This document shows, piece after piece, positions 1-6,779 of a stretch of 10,575 nucleotides of DNA. The stretch is from Candidatus Omnitrophota bacterium (GTDB lineage: Bacteria > Omnitrophota > Gorgyraeia > JABMRG01 > JAFGKX01), in contig JAFGKX010000101.1 in assembly GCA_016928375.1 (NCBI GenBank), forward strand, positions 1 to 10,575. The letters run 5' to 3'. The first letter of the stretch is position 1. Each line of letters opens with the position of its first letter. The notes under the pieces are model-generated. The model was not told the origin of the DNA and searched no databases. It saw nothing but the letters and a program-made list of their open reading frames with translations. Position numbers and translations under genes: made by a program.

Positions 1-269
1 AGGCAATGATGTTGGCAAAACCGGTAATAGGCACCGAAGGAACAAGCTTTGAGGAGTTGATAAAAGACGGAGAGAATGGTTTTTTGGCAAAACCGGGCGA
101 CGCAAACAGCCTCAAAGAGGTTATAAGCATGGCCTGGCGCAGAAACGATTTGGCTAAGATGGGTAATGCGGCAAAACAAAAAACAGAAGAGTTCGCCCCG
201 GAACACACCATAGGCGAGTTGGTAACATATTTTAACAGTATAATAAAAAAGAACGATCTTAAATCATGA
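1..269 (+). CDS. GT4-type (GT-B fold) glycosyltransferase, C-terminal fragment
   Basis: This is the C-terminal end of a glycosyltransferase whose 5' part lies outside the window. The visible 88 residues carry the donor-binding end of the Rossmann-like C-terminal domain of GT-B enzymes: A-M-M-L-A-K-P-V-I-G-T, then EELIKDGENGFLAKPGD and a helix that begins SLKEVI. In this family a Glu normally precedes the A-M segment. The split codon at the window edge ends in AG, which is compatible with GAG (Glu). The first ATG in the window (position 6) is therefore internal and not the start. Such enzymes transfer a sugar from a nucleotide-sugar donor, usually in lipopolysaccharide, capsule or exopolysaccharide assembly at the inner membrane. 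The stop overlaps the next start as ATGA, so the two genes are probably translationally coupled. Donor and acceptor cannot be read from this fragment. Confidence 0.85.
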   Translation, partial: AMMLAKPVIGTEGTSFEELIKDGENGFLAKPGDANSLKEVISMAWRRNDLAKMGNAAKQKTEEFAPEHTIGELVTYFNSIIKKNDLKS

Positions 270-1408
270 CGCGCAATAACAACACGAACATAATGCTCAG
301 CGTTATAATGACGGCCTATAATGAAGAAAAATATATAAGCCAGGCCGTAGAAAGCGTGCTTAACCAGGCTTACCGGGATTTTGAGCTTATAATAATAAAT
401 GACGGTTCTACAGATAATACGTTAGAGGCGTTAAATAAATATAACGACCCAAGAACCCGCATCATAAACAATGAAAAAAACGCGGGCCCGGCAGCGGCGC
501 GCAACCTGGGAATAAAAACAGCCGTAGGAAAATATTGCGCAATATTTGATGCCGATGATATCTCTTTGCCGGAGCGTTTTTCTGCGCAGATTACCTTTAT
601 GGAACAAAATCCTGGCATTGCGGTTGTGGGGACGGATTATTGCGAAATAGACGAGAAAGGTGTTTTTAAAAGAAAGATAAAAAAATTCACAAACGATAGC
701 CAGATTAAGAGGCATTTATCTTTGCAGACAGGCGACACCTGCCTTGCGCACACCACATCCATGTTTAGAAAAAAGGCAGTAGAAGCGATAGGTTTTTATG
801 ACGAGGAAATGATTGTCTGCGAAGACAAGGATTTATGGATAAGGCTGGCAGATGAAGGATATAATTTTGCAAACATTGCCGGGGTGCTTGTAAACAAAAG
901 AGCGGCTGCGGTAAATGCAGCAAATTTTGAGGAAAAAAGCAAAAAACACAAACGAATAAAGCGTTATTTGTATTCGAAAAACAAAGACCGGTTTTGCCGC
1001 CTGAGAAAAAAATATATAAATATAAAAATTCCCGGGCTGCCGAAACACGGGGGAGAACCGGAAGACCGGCGTTCTTATGCGGAATTATATTTCAAATTGG
1101 GCCGTGCGCTGTATAAATACTCAAAAACACGCCTTGCGAGAAAAGCCCTTTTTATTCCTTTGGGCTATATTTATTTCGATGGAACCCATATAGCCTATAG
1201 GGGGTATAGTTTGTGGCTTGCTACATTCGGCGCGTTAAAAGTAATTTTTCCGTCAGCCTACAGGTTCCTGCAGTCGCAGCAATTCAGAAAAAAATTACTT
1301 GAAAATATAAAGCCGCTGCACAAAAATGCGCCGGTACCGCCGCGTGTAATATTTTTTTATTTAGCTAAGACATTATTTTTTGCAAGAAAACCCGGTTATC
1401 TTTCGTAA
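266..1408 (+). CDS. GT2 family (GT-A fold) glycosyltransferase
   Basis: The 380-residue protein has a GT-A domain over about residues 10-215. The nucleotide-binding start is L-S-V-I-M-T-A-Y-N-E-E (11-21), followed by ELIIINDGSTDNT (40-52), the N-A-G-P-A-A-A-R-N segment (72-80), the metal-binding DADD (95-98), and an acceptor-side E-D-K-D-L-W (186-191) that probably supplies the catalytic base. It should transfer a sugar from an NDP-sugar to a glycan or lipid-linked acceptor on the cytoplasmic face of the membrane. Residues about 230-380 form a basic, mostly helical tail (YAELYFKLGRALYKYSKTRL from 271) without a convincing transmembrane anchor; a TPR-like role is only a guess. The start at 266 is chosen because its ATGA overlap with the upstream stop suggests coupling. 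A Met at residue 10 (base 293) is an alternative, and neither has a strong Shine-Dalgarno sequence. The 3' end overlaps the convergent radical SAM gene by 13 bases. Confidence 0.9.
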   Translation: MTRNNNTNIMLSVIMTAYNEEKYISQAVESVLNQAYRDFELIIINDGSTDNTLEALNKYNDPRTRIINNEKNAGPAAARNLGIKTAVGKYCAIFDADDISLPERFSAQITFMEQNPGIAVVGTDYCEIDEKGVFKRKIKKFTNDSQIKRHLSLQTGDTCLAHTTSMFRKKAVEAIGFYDEEMIVCEDKDLWIRLADEGYNFANIAGVLVNKRAAAVNAANFEEKSKKHKRIKRYLYSKNKDRFCRLRKKYINIKIPGLPKHGGEPEDRRSYAELYFKLGRALYKYSKTRLARKALFIPLGYIYFDGTHIAYRGYSLWLATFGALKVIFPSAYRFLQSQQFRKKLLENIKPLHKNAPVPPRVIFFYLAKTLFFARKPGYLS

Positions 1409-2475
1409 GCCCCGGGGGAAGCTGCAATATGTTTGCATTTGGCGCAATCTTTATAGTAGTTGCGCGTTAAAAGGCCGTTTCTGTAACACATAGTTTCCGG
1501 GGAATGCCATATTTCTTCAAAATCATTTTTAAGCAAATTGCCTACCATGGTAGAGCCGCTGCAGCATAAATATATATTACCCCCTTCGAAAACCTGCGCA
1601 AACGACCATGGTTTATCGCAAGGGGGCAATAGTTCTTTGATAAAAGTCCGCGAAAATATAATTTTAGGCAAAGCGCGTACGGTATACCTAAGCATGTTTT
1701 TTTTGTGAAATTGCGGCCAAGGGCTTTTTATGGAACATACAACAGGAAACCCGGTTTTTACCACCTTTTCGATTTCTTTTTTTATTTGCTGCGCGAGATC
1801 AGGGTTGTGGCGCAAAGATTCCAGCTTCATGCTGTCATCGCGCACCCACAAGTCTTTGTAGGATATCGCGTCAGCCCCGAATTTTTTGGCTATCATAGCA
1901 GCCGGGACGATATCAGCTATGTTTTTTTTCATCAGGACAAAGCCGACAACCACCTTTTTCGGTTTTTTGTACTTACCTCTTACAGTCTGAATATTTAAAA
2001 GCCCTTTTTCGATTTGTTCCAGAGAGCCGCCTTTTGTTATATGCTCATAGGATGCTACGCCATTTAGCGATATTTGTATGCAATCAAAAAGAGGCGCTGT
2101 AGCCTGCGCAAAATCTAAAGATGAAAAAGCAAGGCCGTTTGTGTAAATTTGAAGTTTTGCGCGGGGGTTTAGCTGCCGGATTCTTTTTACCCTTTCGACA
2201 AAGTGGCAAGCCGCGGATGGCTCCCCGCTGCCGCCAAGGCTGATAAATGAAGCGCGCCTGATCAGAGGCTCTATTTTACAAAACAGTTCATCCGGCATAT
2301 CTTTATAATCAGCGGCGTTTTCAGGCGTATCATTTGCGTGCACTTTGCACATAATACACCGGGCGTTGCATTTACGGGTAAGCGTAATACTGAGATTTTT
2401 CGGCCAGTGGACAGATTTTATATGATAACCAAGCAACTGCCCGAATGTTTTAAAAAATGTATCGAATTTTTTCAC
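1396..2475 (-). CDS. Radical SAM protein with SPASM-like C-terminal domain
   Basis: The 359-residue protein has the radical SAM cluster motif C-N-A-R-C-I-M-C (Cys36, Cys40, Cys43; CxxxCxxC), which holds the 4Fe-4S cluster that cleaves S-adenosylmethionine. The SAM-binding motif GGSGEP follows (81-86), with later barrel strands at KLQIYTNG (107-114) and CIQISLNG (132-139). The C-terminal region looks like a SPASM or twitch domain binding an auxiliary Fe-S cluster: Cys286 before P-W, Cys304-Cys305 after a G-N-I-Y-L segment, the G-N-L...E-I-W signature (312-323), Cys330, and Cys344-x-x-Cys347. The start is GTG at 2475-2473, preceded on the minus strand by an AAAGGGGGATC ribosome binding site. 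SPASM enzymes modify peptides, sugars or other small molecules. The substrate here is unknown, and no precursor-peptide gene is visible nearby. Its location next to glycosyltransferases makes a glycan-related substrate possible, but this is inference only. Confidence 0.88.
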   Translation of the reverse strand: MKKFDTFFKTFGQLLGYHIKSVHWPKNLSITLTRKCNARCIMCKVHANDTPENAADYKDMPDELFCKIEPLIRRASFISLGGSGEPSAACHFVERVKRIRQLNPRAKLQIYTNGLAFSSLDFAQATAPLFDCIQISLNGVASYEHITKGGSLEQIEKGLLNIQTVRGKYKKPKKVVVGFVLMKKNIADIVPAAMIAKKFGADAISYKDLWVRDDSMKLESLRHNPDLAQQIKKEIEKVVKTGFPVVCSIKSPWPQFHKKNMLRYTVRALPKIIFSRTFIKELLPPCDKPWSFAQVFEGGNIYLCCSGSTMVGNLLKNDFEEIWHSPETMCYRNGLLTRNYYKDCAKCKHIAASPGAYER

Positions 2476-2516
2476 GATCCCCCTTTTTGCACATAAAAAT
2501 GTATACAGACGTTGTT

Positions 2517-2531
2517 ATTTTATCATAAAAT
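2517..2531. repeat. Perfect 7-1-7 inverted repeat, possible operator
   Basis: ATTTTAT (2517-2523), a single C, then ATAAAAT (2525-2531) form a perfect inverted repeat. It covers the proposed -10 box of the leftward promoter, where a bound regulator would block RNA polymerase. All 14 paired positions are A or T, so a chance origin in AT-rich DNA is quite possible. The arms are too short and weak, and lack the context, for a terminator. Confidence 0.35.
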
Positions 2532-2544
2532 CTTTAAACATCAA
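2517..2544 (-). promoter_or_regulatory. Candidate promoter for the leftward radical SAM gene
   Basis: Read on the minus strand, TTGATG (2544-2539) is followed after 16 bases by TAAAAT (2522-2517). Both fit sigma70 boxes moderately (four and five of six). The site lies about 40 bases upstream of the GTG start. In DNA this AT-rich such matches occur by chance, so the call is tentative. Confidence 0.4.
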
Positions 2545-2574
2545 ATAATTTATCGCGTTGTATGCAAAATGGGC

Positions 2575-2602
2575 TTTACTTAACATAATTTTTTGGTATA
2601 AT
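2575..2602 (+). promoter_or_regulatory. Sigma70-type extended -10 promoter for the 2642 gene run
   Basis: A perfect -10 hexamer TATAAT (2597-2602) is preceded by the extended -10 dinucleotide TG at 2594-2595. A TTTACT box (2575-2580) stands 16 bases upstream as a 4-of-6 match to TTGACA. Transcription would begin near 2609, leaving a leader of about 30 bases before the ATG at 2642. Since later gaps are all short, this may drive the whole downstream set of genes. This is a sequence match only. Confidence 0.7.
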
Positions 2603-2626
2603 ACTACAGACGCCTAAAATCAAACC

Positions 2627-2634
2627 AAGGAAGG
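2627..2634 (+). promoter_or_regulatory. Ribosome binding site for the 2642 gene
   Basis: AAGGAAGG lies seven bases before the ATG at 2642. It is a good Shine-Dalgarno match and fixes this start ahead of the downstream in-frame Met codons. Confidence 0.75.
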
Positions 2635-2641
2635 ATACCCA

Positions 2642-4222
2642 ATGAAACGCACTAGCAATAGAGTTATATTTATAACTATATTACTTATAGTTATAATTAC
2701 CGCTGCATCAGGCGCTGTGGTATACAGAAACGCAATATCCGCAAAACAACAAGCCGTGGCTATAAAAAACAACATGCCGCTGCCTGAAAAAAAAGACACG
2801 CTTCCTATACAACTTAACATACCCGAAGGCTACGGCCATATAGTAGAAGGCTACAAAGCGGAAGATTCTGTGCATGGGGTTATAGTGCACATACAGGACA
2901 TACACACCAATTACGAAGCCCAGAAAAACGCGGCTCAGATGCTCGAGATTATGATAAAAGAAAATGGCCTTAAACTTATCATGGTAGAAGGCGGCTGGGG
3001 CAATGTAAACCTGACCTATCTGCGTGCGCAGGCGGACAAAGAGCGGCGCCTGGAAGTAGCCGAGGAATATCTAAAAGAGGGTAAAATAGCCGGCGAGGAA
3101 TACCTGGATATTATATCGGATTACGATATGGATATAGAAGGCGTAGAAGAAGAGGCCTTGTACAGAAAAAACCTCGACGCGTTTTTCAAAATAGAATCTT
3201 TCAGAATCCAGGGCACGGAGATGGCAGCGTCTTTAATCGAGATAATAAACGCGTTAAAACAAAAATTGTATAACCCCACACTGATCGAACTTGAAAAAAA
3301 GCACCTTGAATACGACGAGGAAGAAATAAGCCTTGCCGAATTTTATGATTATCTTGTTATCCTGGCGAAACAGCAGCGCATCAGTATGGATGGCCTTGTA
3401 AATTTTTCGACTTTTATAAGGCTTGCGAAACTTGAAGGTGAAATAGATTTCCCTCTTGTCGAAAAACAACGCACGCAGCTGATAGAAAAAATTTCGAAAA
3501 AATTGGATAAAGAAAAACTAACAGGCCTGGTCTCCAGGTCTCTTGAGTTTAAACTTAACAAAATTGATACGGTTGAATTTCATGCATACCTGGAGTCGCT
3601 GGCAAAAGAAACCGGGAACAGTCTTAAAAATTACCGTGAGCTTTCCAGGTATATCGATTACATAAACAGCCACGAAAAGATAAACACAAATATGCTGTTT
3701 AAAGAAGCGGATACGCTTGAAAGCAGGGTAAAAGAAACACTGGTGCAGGATAAAGAACAACAAAGCCTGATGACACTTTCCAAAGTCCTGGGTATATTGA
3801 ATAGCTTTTTAAACCTAAAACTTGTGCCGGATGATTTTAAATTTTATAAGGAAAATAAACAAAGCTTTTTGTTGTCCGGATGGCTGCCATTTTTACAGGA
3901 AGAGCTTCAGAAAAACCATTTAAAGCTTACCCTTCCGGACAACGTATCGATACTGGATGACAACCTGCTCAGCCTGGTAGAGTTCTACGAGCTGGCGTAC
4001 CAAAGGGATCTGATATTTGTGGACAAAGCAATTTTACTAATGGATAAGGACAAACAAAAAATATCGGTTTTAATCACAGGCGGCTTTCATACGCCGAATC
4101 TTACAGAACTGCTCAGAGAAAGAGATATCTCGTATATAGTTATTGCGCCAAAAACAACAGAAAAGACGGACCCGGAGTTGTACAGGTATATATTACAGTA
4201 TAAATCCGGACGCGCCGAATAA
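2642..4222 (+). CDS. Membrane-anchored TIKI/TraB/ChaN-like putative hydrolase
   Basis: The 526-residue protein starts with a basic tail and one hydrophobic segment (about 8-28), a signal anchor or uncleaved signal peptide without a lipobox Cys, so the body is probably extracytoplasmic. Two separated blocks resemble the paired motifs of the TIKI/TraB/EreA/ChaN superfamily. Near the N-terminus is V-I-V-H-I-Q-D-I-H-T-N-Y-E-A-Q (80-94) followed by L-I-M-V-E-G-G (112-118). Near the C-terminus is L-I-T-G-G-F-H-T (478-485) followed by a strand S-Y-I-V-I-A-P (497-503). His88, Glu116 and His483 are candidate active-site or metal residues. The roughly 350 residues between are charged, mostly helical, and unlike anything I can name. 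The protein contains no cysteine. The GGFHT-to-IAP pattern recalls large Omnitrophota proteins of unknown function. No substrate can be assigned. It precedes glmS by 14 bases. Confidence 0.6.
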   Translation: MKRTSNRVIFITILLIVIITAASGAVVYRNAISAKQQAVAIKNNMPLPEKKDTLPIQLNIPEGYGHIVEGYKAEDSVHGVIVHIQDIHTNYEAQKNAAQMLEIMIKENGLKLIMVEGGWGNVNLTYLRAQADKERRLEVAEEYLKEGKIAGEEYLDIISDYDMDIEGVEEEALYRKNLDAFFKIESFRIQGTEMAASLIEIINALKQKLYNPTLIELEKKHLEYDEEEISLAEFYDYLVILAKQQRISMDGLVNFSTFIRLAKLEGEIDFPLVEKQRTQLIEKISKKLDKEKLTGLVSRSLEFKLNKIDTVEFHAYLESLAKETGNSLKNYRELSRYIDYINSHEKINTNMLFKEADTLESRVKETLVQDKEQQSLMTLSKVLGILNSFLNLKLVPDDFKFYKENKQSFLLSGWLPFLQEELQKNHLKLTLPDNVSILDDNLLSLVEFYELAYQRDLIFVDKAILLMDKDKQKISVLITGGFHTPNLTELLRERDISYIVIAPKTTEKTDPELYRYILQYKSGRAE

Positions 4223-4236
4223 CAGGTCTAAAAAAT

Positions 4237-6066
4237 ATGTGCGGAATAATAGGTTATATAGGAAACGAGCAGGCCCAACCGATACTTCTGGAGGGCCTAA
4301 AGCAGCTTGAATACCGCGGTTATGATTCTGCGGGAATAGCTACTCTGATAAAAGGCTCGGTTTCTGTGCGCAAGGAAAAAGGCAAGATAGCGGCGCTGGA
4401 GAAACTCCTGGATAAAAAGCCCCTCAAGGGCACTATAGGGTTAGGGCATACCAGGTGGGCTACGCATGGAATTCCAAACCAGAGCAATGCGCATCCTCAC
4501 GTGGATTGCCACGGCGATATTGCAGTTGTGCATAACGGCATTGTGGAAAATTACGAGGAACTAAAAGAAAAGCTTATGCAGGAAGGGCACCGCTTCAATT
4601 CAGCCACGGATACGGAAGTTATAGCCCATCTGATAGAAAAATTTTACAAAGACGACCTTGAGGCAGCTGTGCGCGCTGCAATAAGGGAAATAAAAGGGTC
4701 TTTCGCGCTTGGTGTAATCTCGGCAAAATACCCTGATACGATTATCGGCATACGATATGCCAGCCCGTTGGTAATAGGGCTTGGCAAAGGAGAAAATTTT
4801 ATAGCAAGCGATATTACAGCCGTATTAAAACACACAAAAGATATCATATTTTTGGAAGACAACGAAATGGTGATAATGAATAAAGACAGCGTTAAAATAA
4901 CCACCATAGGCGGCCGCCCCGTACAGCGGGACGCGGTAAAGATCAACTGGGATATTTCGCAGGCTCAGAAATCAGGGTATCCTCATTTCATGCTGAAAGA
5001 GATTGCCGAGCAGCCTACGGTGGTAGAGAGTATATTGAATCACAGGGTATCCCAGGGCAAAGAATCCGTTTATTTCGAAGAATTAAAAATACAGGAAGAT
5101 GTATTAAGTAAAATAGAAAATATAAATATTGTAGCCTGCGGCACAGCTTATCATGCTGGCTTATGCGGTAAATATATTCTGGAAGAACTGGTGAAGATAC
5201 CGGTGGCTGTTGATGTGTCCAGCGAGTTTAGATACAGAAACCCCATTTTAGGTAAAAACGCGCTGACTATTTCCATAAGCCAGTCAGGCGAGACCGCGGA
5301 TACGCTGGCCAGCATGAGAGAGGCAAAGCGCCTTGGGGCAACCATATTATCCATCGTTAATGTTCTGGGTTCTACGGTTACAAGAGAATCAGACGGGATT
5401 ATATATACGCACGCCGGCCCTGAAATAGGTGTGGCATCGACAAAAGCATATACGGCGCAGCTTTGCATATTGTATCTTTTTGCTATATACATGGGTATGC
5501 TTAAGGGCGCTGTTTCGCAGCAAAAAGTGAAAGAATTATTAAGCCAGATGCAGCAATTGCCGCAGATTATTGCAAAATTGCTTGCTGACCAGAAAGTCAT
5601 ACTGAAAGTCAGCAAAGAACAGCATAATAAAAAATGCTTTTTGTATTTAGGGCGCAATATTAACTTCCCTAATGCCCTGGAAGGAGCGCTTAAACTAAAA
5701 GAGATTTCATATATTCATGCCGAAGGTTATGCCTCCGGTGAAATGAAACACGGGCCTATCGCCCTGATAGATAAAGATATGCCGGTTGTGTGTATCGCAA
5801 CCGCTTCTTCTGTTTACGATAAAATGACCTCTAACATACAGGAGATAAAATCGCGTTCAGGCATAGTGATATCTATTGCCACAGAAGGCGACGAAAGAAT
5901 AAAACATCATTCGGATTATGTTATATACATACCGCCAGTCAACGAATTGTTTTCGCCTATACCAGTGGCCGTATGCCTTCAGTTGATAGCCTATTATATA
6001 GCAGTTAAAAATAACCGCGACGTAGACCAGCCGCGAAATCTTGCAAAATCAGTAACAGTCGAGTAA
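4237..6066 (+). CDS. glmS: Glutamine--fructose-6-phosphate aminotransferase (isomerizing)
   Basis: GlmS makes glucosamine-6-phosphate from fructose-6-phosphate and glutamine in the cytoplasm, the first step towards UDP-GlcNAc for peptidoglycan and lipopolysaccharide. The 609-residue length matches the family. Cys2 after the initiator Met is the Ntn glutaminase nucleophile. The glutaminase domain (about 1-220) shows YRGYDSAGIA (26-35), GHTRWATHG (70-78), HNGIVENY (99-106) and TDTEV (124-128). The first SIS sugar-phosphate domain has CGTAYHAG (301-308), SQSGETADT (348-356) and ASTKAYTAQ (400-408). The second SIS domain carries the EGYASGEMKHGP segment, and the protein ends with the characteristic DQPRNLAKSVTVE. 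The start is fixed because Cys2 must follow Met. The ribosome binding site is weak (CAGG at 4223). The 14-base gap upstream leaves no room for a glmS ribozyme. All family hallmarks are intact. Confidence 0.98.
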   Translation: MCGIIGYIGNEQAQPILLEGLKQLEYRGYDSAGIATLIKGSVSVRKEKGKIAALEKLLDKKPLKGTIGLGHTRWATHGIPNQSNAHPHVDCHGDIAVVHNGIVENYEELKEKLMQEGHRFNSATDTEVIAHLIEKFYKDDLEAAVRAAIREIKGSFALGVISAKYPDTIIGIRYASPLVIGLGKGENFIASDITAVLKHTKDIIFLEDNEMVIMNKDSVKITTIGGRPVQRDAVKINWDISQAQKSGYPHFMLKEIAEQPTVVESILNHRVSQGKESVYFEELKIQEDVLSKIENINIVACGTAYHAGLCGKYILEELVKIPVAVDVSSEFRYRNPILGKNALTISISQSGETADTLASMREAKRLGATILSIVNVLGSTVTRESDGIIYTHAGPEIGVASTKAYTAQLCILYLFAIYMGMLKGAVSQQKVKELLSQMQQLPQIIAKLLADQKVILKVSKEQHNKKCFLYLGRNINFPNALEGALKLKEISYIHAEGYASGEMKHGPIALIDKDMPVVCIATASSVYDKMTSNIQEIKSRSGIVISIATEGDERIKHHSDYVIYIPPVNELFSPIPVAVCLQLIAYYIAVKNNRDVDQPRNLAKSVTVE

Positions 6067-6074
6067 CAAATAAC

Positions 6075-6761
6075 ATGAACGGTTCATCCGGCACCCTTTA
6101 CGTGGTAGCAACTCCGATAGGAAACCTAAAAGATATCACATTAAGGGCCATAGATACCCTTAAACAGGCCAGCCTGATAGCCTGCGAAGATACAAGGCAT
6201 ACTAAAAAACTTACAGCTCATTATGGCATAGAAACACCGGTGACCAGTTATTTTCAGTACAGCCCTGCGGCAAAATCGCAGCACATAATAGATGTTTTGA
6301 AACAAGGCAAATCCGTCGCCCTGGTTTCGGACGCAGGCACTCCTGGCATAAGCGACCCCGGCTATCGGCTTATAAAAGAAGCTATAGATAATAATATAAA
6401 TGTGACCATAATACCCGGGGCAAGCGCGATCATATCGGCACTGGTAATATCGGGGCTCCCGACAGACAGATTTCTGTTTGAAGGCTTTCTTTCTAATAAA
6501 TCCGGCCAGAGAAGAAAAAGACTCGAGTTTTTTAAAGACGAAACCCGGACTGTAATTTTTTATGAATCGCCTCACAGATTATTAAAGTGCCTTAAAGATA
6601 TGCAAAACGTTTTCGGTGATATAACGGCTGTGTGCGCCAGGGAAATTACCAAAAAGTTTGAAGAAGTAAAGCGGGCGAACTTAAGCGTTTTAATAGAACA
6701 CTTTAGCAAACAAACCCCTTTGGGCGAATTTGTGATTTTAATAAACCCGAAGATAAAATAA
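6075..6761 (+). CDS. rsmI: 16S rRNA (cytidine(1402)-2'-O)-methyltransferase, short form
   Basis: RsmI methylates the ribose of C1402 in 16S rRNA at the ribosomal P site using S-adenosylmethionine. The tetrapyrrole-methylase-like fold is clear: LYVVATPIGNLKDITLRA (8-25), ACEDTRHT (36-43), the SAM-binding loop SDAGTPGISDPGYRLI (85-100), PGASAI (114-119), FEGFLSNKSGQRRKRL (135-150), FYESPHRL (162-169), and REITKKFEE (189-197). The length is 228 residues, against about 280 in Escherichia coli. The protein stops just after GEFVILINPK, where the catalytic domain ends, and lacks the small C-terminal extension. The following bases do not encode it in another frame, so this looks like a genuine short form rather than a frameshift. 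It begins 8 bases after the glmS stop with no strong Shine-Dalgarno sequence, suggesting translational coupling. Confidence 0.95.
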   Translation: MNGSSGTLYVVATPIGNLKDITLRAIDTLKQASLIACEDTRHTKKLTAHYGIETPVTSYFQYSPAAKSQHIIDVLKQGKSVALVSDAGTPGISDPGYRLIKEAIDNNINVTIIPGASAIISALVISGLPTDRFLFEGFLSNKSGQRRKRLEFFKDETRTVIFYESPHRLLKCLKDMQNVFGDITAVCAREITKKFEEVKRANLSVLIEHFSKQTPLGEFVILINPKIK

Positions 6762-6779
6762 GGCAGTAACCGCAGCATT

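Larger units (their letters stand above)
2476..2641. promoter_or_regulatory. Divergent intergenic promoter region
   Basis: This 166-base AT-rich stretch is the only substantial non-coding region in the window. It separates the leftward radical SAM gene from the rightward gene run starting at 2642. It holds a strong candidate promoter for the rightward genes, a plausible promoter for the leftward gene, ribosome binding sites at both edges, and a perfect short inverted repeat. I see no RNA gene, riboswitch fold or terminator in it. Confidence 0.7.

Noticed and set aside
6..269. Complete small protein starting at the first ATG of the window
   Set aside because: The motif content is the C-terminal end of a GT4 enzyme, and the frame continues open to the window edge, so this is a truncated gene rather than a small one.
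1388..1420. CCCGG...CCGGG inverted repeat at the convergent gene junction as a terminator
   Set aside because: The arms are only five bases long with a 16-base loop, and no T-run follows on either strand. It also lies within both coding ends.
1705..1998. 97-codon plus-strand open frame inside the radical SAM gene
   Set aside because: It is antisense to the radical SAM catalytic region, and its aromatic-rich translation resembles no protein family.
4223..4236. Possible glmS ribozyme upstream of glmS
   Set aside because: Only 14 bases separate glmS from the preceding gene, while the ribozyme needs well over 100 bases of untranslated leader.
5151..5657. 168-codon open frame on the minus strand inside glmS
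   Set aside because: It lies wholly antisense to a well-conserved glmS segment, and its translation shows no domain or plausible start signal. It is a shadow frame.
6141..6575. 144-codon open frame on the minus strand inside rsmI
   Set aside because: It is fully covered by conserved rsmI motifs on the other strand, and its translation has no recognisable family features.
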